Source of the DNA: Gracilibacillus orientalis
GTDB lineage: Bacteria > Bacillota > Bacilli > Bacillales > Amphibacillaceae
Length of the DNA stretch: 64,000 bases
Direction of reading: 5' to 3'
Assembly (NCBI RefSeq): GCF_900114645.1
Contig: NZ_FOTR01000002.1
Coordinates: forward strand, 186,001-250,000
Below are positions 17,120-25,426 of the stretch, piece after piece (the stretch's first letter is position 1; the number at the start of each line of letters is the position of its first letter). The notes beneath the pieces were generated by a model. It ran no database searches. It saw only the letters and a list, made by a program, of their open reading frames with translations, and was not told the origin of the DNA. The position numbers were made by a program, and so were the translations under genes.

Positions 17120-17591
17120 CTTGTTCCACCCTCGCTAACTCAGATATTTGGTCACGTAAATCCGCTGCTTCTTCTTCTAATAAGGCAGGTATTTCATGTG
17201 TTGTAGCAGCAGTTGAAATCTGCAATGTCGCTAATCCATACTTCTTTAAAATCGGACCTTGTTGTGTATCGACATGCTGTACCCTTATCATTGGTACTAC
17301 AGTTCTAGTCACGATTATAATACCATGTTGTATGTATATTTCCTGATCATAGATTTGGTAGCGCCATCTTTTCCATCTTAATTGTGGTATAAAAAGGATA
17401 GTAATTGCCCATTCCAGAACGGTAAAAACTGCTAGTACAATACCTACCCAATACTGCAAAAAGTCAAAAAAATAGGTTCCCACAAAGGCTGCAATCGTTA
17501 GTAATAAAGGTATAATTGCAATAAGCTGTGCCGTTAATTTCCATGCTTTAATTGCATCCGTGGCAATTCTTTCATTTGGTTGATCTCTCAT
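17109..17591 (-). CDS. ydbS: PH-domain (bPH2) membrane protein, YdbS type
   Basis: A 160-residue partner of YdbT with two transmembrane segments (about residues 22-62) and one bPH2 domain: YQIYDQEIYIQHGIIIVTRT then VPMIRVQHVDTQQGPI. Its start ATGA overlaps the stop of the ABC ATPase gene upstream by 4 bp, and its end overlaps ydbT by 11 bp. Translation of all three is therefore likely coupled. That coupling to a nickel/oligopeptide-type importer is unusual: ydbST is generally described as its own unit. Membrane localisation is clear; function is not. Confidence 0.9.
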   Translation of the reverse strand: MRDQPNERIATDAIKAWKLTAQLIAIIPLLLTIAAFVGTYFFDFLQYWVGIVLAVFTVLEWAITILFIPQLRWKRWRYQIYDQEIYIQHGIIIVTRTVVPMIRVQHVDTQQGPILKKYGLATLQISTAATTHEIPALLEEEAADLRDQISELARVEQDDV

Positions 17592-18229
17592 GTCCTCACC
17601 CCTTCATCATTATTACGTGAAAGACCCTCGAATGGTTTCACAAATTGTGTAAAATCTAATATTTTTTCACATAGATTCTCTAACAATGGATGATCATGAC
17701 TAATAATCAGTAATCCTATCTTATTTTTTTGGACATATTCCATTATCAGTTGCCATATTTCTGCTTGTGCAATTGGATCTAACATCGTTGTAATTTCGTC
17801 TGCAATGATATAGGAAGGATTTGTTAATAAACATCGTGCAATGCATATTCTTTGTAATTGGCCTCCTGAAAGCTGATGTGGATAACGCTGCAACCATTCA
17901 AAAGGTATATTCAATTGATTCAGCAAGTGTTTATTTATGTCTCCCGCTTCCTCTAATACTTTCTGTAAACGCCATTTAGGATTGACCGATTGTTCCGGGT
18001 GCTGCCAAATTAATTGAACAGGATGTGGTTTATTTTTTAATGATTTGCAATTGATTTCTCCTGATTGTGCAGGTAGATAACCTGTTATTACTTTGGCAAA
18101 TGTCGTCTTGCCCAACCCGCTTGCACCACTCAGTCCAATAATTTCTCCTTCATCAAGTGTCAAAGAAATATCATCGAAAAGGGTTGTTTGATTCGGTAAA
18201 GTATAAGATAAATTTGCTACCTCTAGCAT
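17588..18229 (-). CDS. Nickel/oligopeptide ABC importer ATPase (NikE/OppF-like)
   Basis: Cytoplasmic ATPase of an importer. Walker A GASGLGKTT, Q-loop VQLIWQHPEQS, signature LSGGQLQRICIARCL, Walker B YIIADEITTM and H-loop IISHDHP are all present. At 213 residues it is shorter than OppF and lacks its C-terminal extension, as NikE-type proteins do. The start is the ATG at 18229 after GAGGAG; an ATG at 18244 has no site. It follows the NikD-like gene after 166 bp, which holds no convincing gene. It overlaps ydbS by 4 bp. Confidence 0.88.
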   Translation of the reverse strand: MLEVANLSYTLPNQTTLFDDISLTLDEGEIIGLSGASGLGKTTFAKVITGYLPAQSGEINCKSLKNKPHPVQLIWQHPEQSVNPKWRLQKVLEEAGDINKHLLNQLNIPFEWLQRYPHQLSGGQLQRICIARCLLTNPSYIIADEITTMLDPIAQAEIWQLIMEYVQKNKIGLLIISHDHPLLENLCEKILDFTQFVKPFEGLSRNNDEGVRT

Positions 18230-18395
18230 TAACAAGCTCCTCATGAAAAAAAATAAAAAATCACTTTCTTCATAATAAATACAAACTGCGAACTAATGAA
18301 ATTTGCCTTGGTGCAGTTTCCTCCCAATCTGATTAATGATGAGTGCTTGGAAATGCTCCGGCAGAGAGCGATTCACAAAAGAATTATTTCGCAAT

Positions 18396-19157
18396 TTATG
18401 TTTTTTCTGCATATTTTATAAATAGATTTTGTGGTAGAGACTGCCATAATGCTTTCGTTAATGGATGTACTAATTTCTCGCCATCACCAGAAAAATGATG
18501 GACATCGGTTACTTCTATGATCTCCCCTTGATCTAAAACTGCTACCTGGTCTGCAAGCTGAAGTGCTACATCAAAATCATGGGTAATCAAGAGGATTGCT
18601 TTCCCTGCTTGTTGAACCTCTTTTAATAAAGCAATCATCTCATACTTAGCCTCTTCGTCAAGACCTGGAGTTGGTTCATCGGCAATCACCACATTAGCAG
18701 GACTCCCGAGCGCAATTGTTGCTAAAACTCTACGTGCTTGTCCCCCGGATAATTGAAAAGGATAGCGTGTTGCAATATCGGCATTCAAACCTAATTGCGC
18801 TAATAAGTCTAACATCACTTGATGAGGATTCTCTGCTTGAATCAGACCTTCTATCTGTTTACCAACTTTCATTAACGGATCCAAAGCTTCTACTGATTGT
18901 GGTATTAAAACGATATTTCTGCCACGATCATGCTCATTAACCTGTCGATCGCTATATAACACATCACCATTTTGACGAAGGTTATCAGGCAACAATTGCA
19001 ATATCGATTGTGCTAATAAACTTTTTCCTGAACCACTTGCACCAACAAGTGCTAAGACTTGTCCTCTATATAACGAAAAATGAATATCTTCTAAGAGATA
19101 ATGTTCTGCGTTCTGATGAAATACAGAAAGTTGGTTAACCGTTAAAATAGTGTCCAT
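18396..19157 (-). CDS. Nickel/oligopeptide ABC importer ATPase (NikD/OppD-like)
   Basis: Second ATPase of the importer, 253 residues. Walker A GASGSGKSLL, Q-loop VLIPQSVEALDP, signature LSGGQARRVLATIAL, Walker B VVIADEPTPGLD and H-loop LLITHDFDVALQ are visible. LLEDIHFSLYRGQVLALVG is the usual lead-in. Its start overlaps the permease gene upstream by 23 bp. Like NikD it lacks the long C-terminal OppD cluster-binding extension. The five genes from 22530 down to 17588 form one importer row. Confidence 0.88.
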   Translation of the reverse strand: MDTILTVNQLSVFHQNAEHYLLEDIHFSLYRGQVLALVGASGSGKSLLAQSILQLLPDNLRQNGDVLYSDRQVNEHDRGRNIVLIPQSVEALDPLMKVGKQIEGLIQAENPHQVMLDLLAQLGLNADIATRYPFQLSGGQARRVLATIALGSPANVVIADEPTPGLDEEAKYEMIALLKEVQQAGKAILLITHDFDVALQLADQVAVLDQGEIIEVTDVHHFSGDGEKLVHPLTKALWQSLPQNLFIKYAEKT

Positions 19158-19941
19158 AGGAACGATCCCTTTCTAAATAGTGTTTGAATGCTTTAGCAAA
19201 ACATTGAAATAGAATGATCATCATTAACAGTGTCAAACCTGGAAAGAAGGCTAGCCACCACATACCTGAAGATAAATATTGCATCGATTCTGATAAGATA
19301 ATACCAATAGCCGGTTGCTCTGCTGATAAACCGAATCCTAAGAAAGTAATCGATGCTTCATGTAAAATCGCATGCGGAAAGATTAAGGTAAAGCCTACCA
19401 TTAATTGCGGAAAAAGATGTGGAAGAAAATGATGTCTTGCTCGCCACCAGAATCCTTTTCCCAATTGTTTGGAAATTTGCACATATGGCATTGTCTGTAA
19501 TTGTAATAGCTCTGCTCTTAGTACCCTTGTTATTGCGGGCCAATGGGTCAACATTAAGCCAATAACTACACCTTTGAATCCACCACCTAAAACAAACGAA
19601 ATTAATATTAAGGTAACAAGATGTGGTAAACTCAAAAATAAATCGATCAGCCATGCTACCAATTTATCAAACAATGGATTGAACGTTGCCAAAAGACTCA
19701 GTAAAAGGCCTAAGCATGTCGAAAGCAGTGCGGTTACAATACCAAGGGTAATACTAAGTTGTATACCTTTTAACGTTCGTAGTAACATATCACGTCCCAA
19801 CCAGTCAGTTCCGAACAAATGAGATAAACTCGGTGCCTGATTTTTACCGATTAAATCAAGACGTATCGTATCATTTATCACGAATGATAGCAGATAGAAA
19901 ACAAGAAATAGGAAAAGTGGGATTAGCATGTTTTTCTTCAT
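19135..19941 (-). CDS. Nickel/oligopeptide ABC importer permease (NikC/OppC-like)
   Basis: Integral membrane permease with about six segments. HLFGTDWLGRDMLLRTLKGI is the typical OppC/NikC N-terminal block, and the EAA-type loop ILHEASITFLGFGLSAEQPA is the ATPase contact. The start is at 19941 after GGGGGAGCAGG, in an ATGA overlap with the previous permease; the open frame up to 20004 is ignored. 268 residues is in the family range. Residues do not tell the cargo apart. Confidence 0.9.
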   Translation of the reverse strand: MKKNMLIPLFLFLVFYLLSFVINDTIRLDLIGKNQAPSLSHLFGTDWLGRDMLLRTLKGIQLSITLGIVTALLSTCLGLLLSLLATFNPLFDKLVAWLIDLFLSLPHLVTLILISFVLGGGFKGVVIGLMLTHWPAITRVLRAELLQLQTMPYVQISKQLGKGFWWRARHHFLPHLFPQLMVGFTLIFPHAILHEASITFLGFGLSAEQPAIGIILSESMQYLSSGMWWLAFFPGLTLLMMIILFQCFAKAFKHYLERDRSYGHYFNG

Positions 19942-20918
19942 GACCTGCTCCCCCCTTTTCGTAAGCGCGGGTCTATCACGAGATATAAGATATCTGCTAA
20001 CCAATTACCAACGAAAACAAATAGTGCGCTAATCAATACAATTGCTAAAAACAGTGGCATATCACCTTGCAACCCTGCATCCACCACTGCTTGTCCTAAT
20101 CCAGGATAACTGAAAACTTGTTCTGCGATAATTGCACCACCAAACAACTCACCAAACGAGGCGAAATGCACCGAAATCGCAGGTAACAGCATATTTCGAA
20201 GACCATGTCTCATAAATAAACGGATACCTGCATAACCATTCGCTCTCGCCTGCAGGATATAAGGTGTTTGCAGCACATCTAACATTTTTTCTCTTGTATG
20301 TAAACAAACATTGGCAACACCGATAATACTAAGTGTTAAAGCAGGTAATATGGCATGATAGAGACGATCGCCAAAGGTTACTTCTGATGCAGTTATGCCT
20401 ATCGGTGCACTTAGGCCTGTCGGAAAGATACCCAGCCAGACCGAAAATACCATTAAAAGTAATAATCCTAACCAAAATCCTGGTGTAGAAAGTAATAGAT
20501 AGCAATATCCGTTAACAAATCGGTCAATCCATGTTCCTTTTTTCATAGCAGCAATAGACCCTAACACAACCCCTAAAGTTCCTGACATGAACCAAGCAAG
20601 AGCAATTAATAGAATGGAAGAGAAAAATCTATCAACTATCACCTCTATCACAGGCACTCGATGAATTAGCGATGTACCGAAATCACCTGACAGAATACTA
20701 GAAATCCATTGGAGATATTGTGTAATGAGAGGTTGATCCAAGCCCCAGTATGCTTCGATTAGCTCTCGTTGCTCTGGACTTACAAGTAGCATGTCTGCTC
20801 CAATATATGCTCGTACCGGGTCAACCGGAGACATGCTGACAAGTAAAAAAGTAAGGAGACTTACCGCAAACAGCAATAAAACAAGCCGTAATAATTTCTT
20901 TATGATTGCAACTGCCAT
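19938..20918 (-). CDS. Nickel/oligopeptide ABC importer permease (NikB/OppB-like)
   Basis: A 326-residue permease, first membrane partner of the importer. MAVAIIKKLLRLVLLLFAVS is the usual N-terminal segment, SPVDPVRAYIG and GLDQPLITQYLQWISSILSG are OppB/NikB blocks, and GGAIIAEQVFSYPGLGQAVV is the EAA loop. ATG follows GGAAAGGAGA. It is 22 bp after the substrate-binding gene and overlaps the next permease by 4 bp. Confidence 0.92.
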   Translation of the reverse strand: MAVAIIKKLLRLVLLLFAVSLLTFLLVSMSPVDPVRAYIGADMLLVSPEQRELIEAYWGLDQPLITQYLQWISSILSGDFGTSLIHRVPVIEVIVDRFFSSILLIALAWFMSGTLGVVLGSIAAMKKGTWIDRFVNGYCYLLLSTPGFWLGLLLLMVFSVWLGIFPTGLSAPIGITASEVTFGDRLYHAILPALTLSIIGVANVCLHTREKMLDVLQTPYILQARANGYAGIRLFMRHGLRNMLLPAISVHFASFGELFGGAIIAEQVFSYPGLGQAVVDAGLQGDMPLFLAIVLISALFVFVGNWLADILYLVIDPRLRKGGSRS

Positions 20919-20940
20919 TTACGTTCGTCTCCTTTCCTTT

Positions 20941-22530
20941 TTATTCTACTACTTGCCATTCTGTAATAAAATCAGTAATCGGCCACCCATGACCATGAGG
21001 TTGTACCTTTTGATCACCGATTTCAATAGTCTCATTAATATAGTAAATATGATTGAGGTTAACCAGCCATACCCAAGGTGCATCTCCTAACGTATTTATA
21101 CCTGTCTCACCATCCCATTGGGCCAGTTTCCAGTATTCATATGCCTCATCTTCTGTACGTGCATGAATCGCTTGATCTAAATAGTGATCCACTTGTTCAT
21201 TGTGATAATAATTAGCATTATAATAGTCGATTCCTTGCATGGAGGAATGATAAAGGGAATATATTTCAATTGGATCATGGCTCCCCCATCCCATCATAAC
21301 AGGATTAGCATGCATTTCTCGTTCCATTTCACTCCAGCTTACACCTTCTGTAGTGACTTCCATGCCAAATTGATTGATCATATCTGCAAACACTAGAGAT
21401 AAGGATTGTCTCATTTGGTCTCCTGATGGATAATACAACGTTATACTAGCCTTTTGTCCATCTTTCTCAAAGAAATCATCTTCTCCACGTTGCCAGCCTG
21501 CATCCGTTAAAATCTGTTCGGCACGCTCTTGATCAGCATCTTCAATCGTAGTGTCAGAGTTTCCCCATGGTAAACCGTCCGCACTGGAATAAGCAACTGT
21601 TCCTTCGCCATTTAGTACACCGTCTACGATTGCTTCGCGGTCCACTGCATAATTGAGCGCTTTTCGGATAGCAGGATCTGACGTTACGTCATTACCGACT
21701 TGCTCTCCCTCTTCGTTCGTAGTCGGTTCTGGGTACGGCAGCATTACCCCTCTGTTATCAACACTTTGTAAGGAGATCTGTTTCATCCCTTTAATTTCTT
21801 GATCGGCCATTGTGATCGGCACTGATAAAACATCCACTTGTCCCGCTTTTGCTGCCGCAATTGCCTGATCTTCTCCCGCAAATAAAAAGGTGAGCTGCTC
21901 AAATTCAAATTCATTACCATAGTAGTGAGGATTTTTTTCGACGATTAATTGCTCTCCCTTACGCCATTCCACTAATTGATAAGGACCGGAACCGACCGGA
22001 TTCTCTGCATAATTCTCATCATAAGCATGTTCTGGAACAATTCCTAATCTTTGCAACGTATAGACAAATGTCGACTGAGGCTGTGAAAGGTGAAAAGTCA
22101 CTTGATAGTCACCTTCTGTTTCGACTCTTTCCTGATTGGCTAAGTCGACAATCGATTGGGCTTGTTTTGCTTTTTCATATGTAAACTTAACATCAGTGGC
22201 TGTTAATGGTTCACCATCGGAAAATTGTACATCTTCCCGAAGTGTAAGAGTCCATGTTAAGCCATCTTCTGACACGTGATAATCGGTTGCCAGATCATAT
22301 GTCATTTCCATTTCACTATCTTGTGTTAATAATGTACTTTGAAAAAGTGGTGAGCCATATCTTCCCCAACCAGTTGTTGGATCAAAACCGTCATCTGGCT
22401 CTCCGCCGATTGCTAATGTTAATTGATCTTCATTTGATTCTGCATTAGTTTCGGGTGTTGGTTTATCACTGCAACTTGCCAGGATAACAATTAATATCAC
22501 TAGTAACATAAAACTGAATTTCTTCACCAT
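20941..22530 (-). CDS. Substrate-binding lipoprotein of the nickel/oligopeptide importer (NikA/CntA-like)
   Basis: SBP_bac_5 family lipoprotein, 529 residues. The signal ends in the lipobox ILASC (Cys 20). DGFDPTTGWGRYGSPLFQST and LTWTLTLREDVQFSDGEPLT are the conserved N-lobe blocks, and NPVGSGPYQLVEW the central one. The DP-TTGWG-YGSPLFQSTLL pattern is, from memory, the one usually named nickel-binding in Bacillaceae, but peptide or metallophore import is also possible. AAGGAGT precedes the ATG. The nearby larB and larE, which need nickel, support a metal role. This is inference, since no bound metal residue can be identified here. Confidence 0.85.
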   Translation of the reverse strand: MVKKFSFMLLVILIVILASCSDKPTPETNAESNEDQLTLAIGGEPDDGFDPTTGWGRYGSPLFQSTLLTQDSEMEMTYDLATDYHVSEDGLTWTLTLREDVQFSDGEPLTATDVKFTYEKAKQAQSIVDLANQERVETEGDYQVTFHLSQPQSTFVYTLQRLGIVPEHAYDENYAENPVGSGPYQLVEWRKGEQLIVEKNPHYYGNEFEFEQLTFLFAGEDQAIAAAKAGQVDVLSVPITMADQEIKGMKQISLQSVDNRGVMLPYPEPTTNEEGEQVGNDVTSDPAIRKALNYAVDREAIVDGVLNGEGTVAYSSADGLPWGNSDTTIEDADQERAEQILTDAGWQRGEDDFFEKDGQKASITLYYPSGDQMRQSLSLVFADMINQFGMEVTTEGVSWSEMEREMHANPVMMGWGSHDPIEIYSLYHSSMQGIDYYNANYYHNEQVDHYLDQAIHARTEDEAYEYWKLAQWDGETGINTLGDAPWVWLVNLNHIYYINETIEIGDQKVQPHGHGWPITDFITEWQVVE

Positions 22531-22638
22531 CGATTACTCCTTATCTGAATTAAAATACCGGTAATTATTATAACATGCATGGTATGAGAAGTCGTAAGAA
22601 ATTGAATAACCTACCTGTTCACTCATGTAATGAAAATA

Positions 22639-22676
22639 GTAAAACTCGTTCCATTTGTGATTGAAACGAGTTTTAC
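22639..22676 (-). terminator. Terminator after larB
   Basis: GTAAAACTCGTT and AACGAGTTTTAC form a perfect 12-bp stem with a 14-nt loop, then TATTTTC on the minus strand. It separates larB from the importer row. Confidence 0.75.
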
Positions 22677-22680
22677 CACA

Positions 22681-22734
22681 TAAAGTGAGACTATGATCAG
22701 TAGGGGGCTTACAGACGGTTAGCACCGTGATAAA
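22681..22734 (+). repeat. Two-hairpin repeat, short deletion form
   Basis: Starts TAAAGTGAGACTATGATCAG and jumps directly to AGGGGGCTTACAGACGGTTA, ending GCACCGTGATAA. Both ends are intact, but about 88 bp of the interior, including one arm of each hairpin, are missing. It lies between larB and its terminator. Confidence 0.8.
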
Positions 22735-22741
22735 TTATATT

Positions 22742-23488
22742 TTATGATGATTGATTCGCAATTCTGTGAATCATTACCGCATTATAAGCGCCACCAAATC
22801 CATTATCAATATTAACCACGCTGATTCCTGATGCACAAGAATTAAGCATCGTCAGCAAAGCAGATAGTCCTTGAAAATTAGCACCGTATCCAACACTTGT
22901 CGGCACTGCCATTATCGGATGAGAGACAAGCCCTCCGACGACACTCGGTAATGCTCCTTCCATCCCGGCTACAATAACAGATACTGTTGCTCCTCTTATT
23001 TCATCAATATGTGCCATTAGGCGATGAATTCCTGCTACACCTACATCATAAAATCGTCTGACTTCAACACCATAAGCTTCCGCTGTTTTGGCAGCTTCTT
23101 CTGCGACCGGCAAATCAGAAGTTCCTGCACATACCACGGCAATATAGCCTTTATAATGATTTTCTTCTGGACTGTTTTTCATAAAAAGTGTTCTGCTTGT
23201 ATGATCATATTGAAAATCAGATAATCGTTCGACAATCTCTTCTGCCTTAGATTGAGTAACTCTTGTTACTAATATGTTTTCCTTTTTTTCCATCATTGCC
23301 CGGGAAATATCGATAATTTGTGACGGATCTTTCCCTTCACCAAAAATAACTTCAGGAAAGCCTTGTCGTTTTTTTCGATGATGATCGACTTTTGCAAAAC
23401 CCAAATTTTCAAATGTAGCGAGCTTTTCTTTTGCCTCATCTGGTGATATTTCTCCACTGGCTACTCTTTTTAAAATATCTTCAAGCAT
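22742..23488 (-). CDS. larB: Nickel-pincer cofactor biosynthesis protein LarB
   Basis: Carboxylase/hydrolase that turns nicotinic acid adenine dinucleotide into the dicarboxylated mononucleotide, the first step of nickel-pincer cofactor synthesis. The C-terminal half has the PurE-like fold: VVCAGTSDLPVAEEA, VGVAGIHRL and VIVAGMEGALPSVVGGL are the LarB hallmarks. 248 residues matches the family. It stands 449 bp from the kinase gene, separated by a 142-bp tandem repeat and a 21-bp array that end 13 bp before its start. Ribosome site GGATGTGATG is weak. larE is two genes upstream on the same strand. Confidence 0.95.
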   Translation of the reverse strand: MLEDILKRVASGEISPDEAKEKLATFENLGFAKVDHHRKKRQGFPEVIFGEGKDPSQIIDISRAMMEKKENILVTRVTQSKAEEIVERLSDFQYDHTSRTLFMKNSPEENHYKGYIAVVCAGTSDLPVAEEAAKTAEAYGVEVRRFYDVGVAGIHRLMAHIDEIRGATVSVIVAGMEGALPSVVGGLVSHPIMAVPTSVGYGANFQGLSALLTMLNSCASGISVVNIDNGFGGAYNAVMIHRIANQSS

Positions 23489-23501
23489 TTCATCACATCC
23501 A

Positions 23502-23643
23502 TAAAGTGAGACTATGATCAGTGGGGGTTTTGACCCCCACTGATCATTAGCGAAACTTATCAGGGTGTTAGCGTCTGTTATCCCCCACTTTGCTTCCTTG
23601 TGTTACTTGAAGTGGGGGGGCTTACAGACGGTTAGCACCGTGA
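23502..23643 (+). repeat. Two-hairpin repeat, tandem unit A (142 bp)
   Basis: Hairpin I: ATGATCAGTGGGGGT with ACCCCCACTGATCAT, perfect 15-bp stem, TTTG-type loop. Hairpin II: TTATCAGGGTGTTAGCGTCT onward pairs with a segment ending GGTTAGCACCGTGATAA, about 34 bp with few mismatches. The unit begins TAAAGTGAGAC, which is also the junction to the next unit. Confidence 0.92.
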
Positions 23644-23784
23644 TAAAGTGAGACTATGATCAGTGGGGGTTTTGACCCCCACTGATCATTAGCGAAACTT
23701 ATCAGGGTGTTAGCGTCTGTTATCCCTCACTTTGCTTCCTTGTGTTACTTGAAGTGGGGGGCTTACAGACGGTTAACACCGTGA
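23644..23784 (+). repeat. Two-hairpin repeat, tandem unit B (141 bp)
   Basis: Almost identical to unit A; differences include one G fewer in the GGGGGG run, CCCTC for CCCCC and AACACC for AGCACC. It ends with GTGATAAAGTGAGAC, so a third unit was begun or lost. Confidence 0.92.
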
Positions 23785-23821
23785 TAAAGTGAGACACATA
23801 AACGTGCTGTTCACTAGTTTA

Positions 23822-23936
23822 TGGCCACTTTCACTGGTTTAATGGCCACTTTTTTTGATTTGATGGCCACTTCTTTCAACTTAGTGGCCACTTTTACGCA
23901 TTTGATGGCCACTTTTAAACCTTTTGTGGCCACTTT
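23822..23936. repeat. 21-bp-period array with TGGCCACTT core
   Basis: TGGCCACTT occurs at 23822, 23843, 23864, 23885, 23906 and 23927, exactly 21 bp apart. The remaining 12 bases of each unit vary but tend to end in TTTGA-like sequence. TGGCCA is a palindrome. Because 21 is a multiple of three, frames through it read as heptads (for example MATFTGL repeated), but no ribosome site exists. The array abuts the stop of the kinase gene and reaches into its last codons. Confidence 0.93.
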
Positions 23937-23937
23937 T

Positions 23938-25401
23938 TTAAAAATACTTTTCTATATCCTTAGCAATTTGCTGATATTTTGTAAACACTTCTTTATATTG
24001 TACATGATTGTCCATATTTGGTTCGACAATTTTATCAATCGGAATATTCTCTTTAATCTTTTCGAATGATTCTACTTTGCCAGTAGCTACGAGTGCTGTC
24101 CAACTTGCTCCCCAAGCTGCACCATGGTGTGTGTCGGCTAGTTGTATTTCCTTACCAAACACATCTGCTAAAATCTGAACCCATAAAGGGGATTTTGACA
24201 ATCCTCCATTTACCGAAATACTAGTTGGTTCTCCAGCAATTTCTTCGAGTGATTGTCCAATTTGATACAAATTAAACACAATTCCTTCCAAAACAGCACG
24301 GACTAGATGTGGACGTCGATGGGTTACGTTTAAACCGTAAAAATTACCACGTGCTTGTTGATTCCAAACTGGTGCACGTTCACCATTGACATATGGTATA
24401 AACAATAATCCGTCAGCACCTATCTCCAAGTCTTCTGCTCCTGCTAAAAATTGTTCGTGACTGCCTTCAAATTCCATCATATCCTTCAGCCATTGTAAAG
24501 CAATACCGCCATTGTTAGTCGGACCGCCAATGATTGAGGTATCTGAAGTAAAGGCATAACTGAAAGTTTCGCCGTTATCATTAACATGCTGACCGGATAT
24601 CAATTGTCGGATTGCGCCACTAGTGCCGACAGTAACCGCTACTTCTCCTGGCTTTATCGCACCATTTCCAAGATTGGCTAATTGCCCATCTGCAGCACCT
24701 ATTACTAACGGAGTACCATCTGGCCAACTTATTTCCTCAGCAATTTCCACTTTTAGGCCTTCCACTATTTCCGTTGGTCCGACAATCTTTGATAATTGCG
24801 AACGTTCAACGCCAGCAAGCCCTAGTGCTTCCTCTTCCCAATCCAGTGATTTTACATTCATTAAACCGGTAGCAGATGCCATCGAATAATCAATGACTCG
24901 CTTATCAAACCATTTAAACAACAGATATTCCTTAAGCGACATAAAATATGCTGCTTGTTGATACGGTTGATAGTTATTTTCTCTCATCCACATAAGCTTT
25001 ACTAATGGTGACATCGGATGAATCGGTGTACCTGTTTTACTGTAGACACTCTTCTTAACAGTTGGGTCTAAATCAGTGACTAATTCACTGCTTCTTCCAT
25101 CAGACCAAATCGACATATCTGACAGTGGGCTTCCATCTTGATCGACACAGATCAACGAGTGCATCGCACATGAAATACCGACCGTTAATACATGTTGTTG
25201 TTTTGTTGCAGCAAAAACATCGGCAAGCACCTTTCTAGCACTTGCTTCGATTTCATCAGGTTTCTGTTCAACAAATGATGGTTTGGGATAATAGGTTTCA
25301 ATCAATTGTTCTGCTTCTGTTTTTACGTTTCCTTTTAAATCAAATGCTACTGCTTTCACACTTGTAGTCCCAAAATCGAGACCAATCACTACTTCCTCCA
25401 T
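23938..25401 (-). CDS. FGGY-family sugar/sugar-acid kinase (gluconokinase-like)
   Basis: ATP-dependent carbohydrate kinase, 487 residues. GLDFGTTSVKAVAFD is the phosphate-1 loop. ISCAMHSLICVD and DMSIWSDGRS resemble gluconokinases more than xylulokinases. TVGTSGAIRQL and NGGLSKSPLWVQILADVFG are the ATP-site blocks. The start is the ATG at 25401 after GAAGGAGG. It lies downstream of larE with a hairpin in the 66-bp gap, and upstream of a repeat-filled spacer before larB. With a LarA-type epimerase and an SDR alongside, an aldonate such as gluconate or a C2-epimer is the likely substrate; the exact sugar is inference. Confidence 0.9.
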   Translation of the reverse strand: MEEVVIGLDFGTTSVKAVAFDLKGNVKTEAEQLIETYYPKPSFVEQKPDEIEASARKVLADVFAATKQQHVLTVGISCAMHSLICVDQDGSPLSDMSIWSDGRSSELVTDLDPTVKKSVYSKTGTPIHPMSPLVKLMWMRENNYQPYQQAAYFMSLKEYLLFKWFDKRVIDYSMASATGLMNVKSLDWEEEALGLAGVERSQLSKIVGPTEIVEGLKVEIAEEISWPDGTPLVIGAADGQLANLGNGAIKPGEVAVTVGTSGAIRQLISGQHVNDNGETFSYAFTSDTSIIGGPTNNGGIALQWLKDMMEFEGSHEQFLAGAEDLEIGADGLLFIPYVNGERAPVWNQQARGNFYGLNVTHRRPHLVRAVLEGIVFNLYQIGQSLEEIAGEPTSISVNGGLSKSPLWVQILADVFGKEIQLADTHHGAAWGASWTALVATGKVESFEKIKENIPIDKIVEPNMDNHVQYKEVFTKYQQIAKDIEKYF

Positions 25402-25426
25402 AATGTCCTCCTTCACCCAGAAGAGG

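Noticed and set aside
18293-18376. 27-codon minus-strand frame between the two importer ATPases
   Set aside because: GTG start lacks a ribosome site and the length is within chance; possibly a relic.
23822-23936. 21-bp array as a CRISPR
   Set aside because: Unit is far too short, cores are 9-10 bp, no cas genes are nearby; the period is 21 bp and not 60-70.
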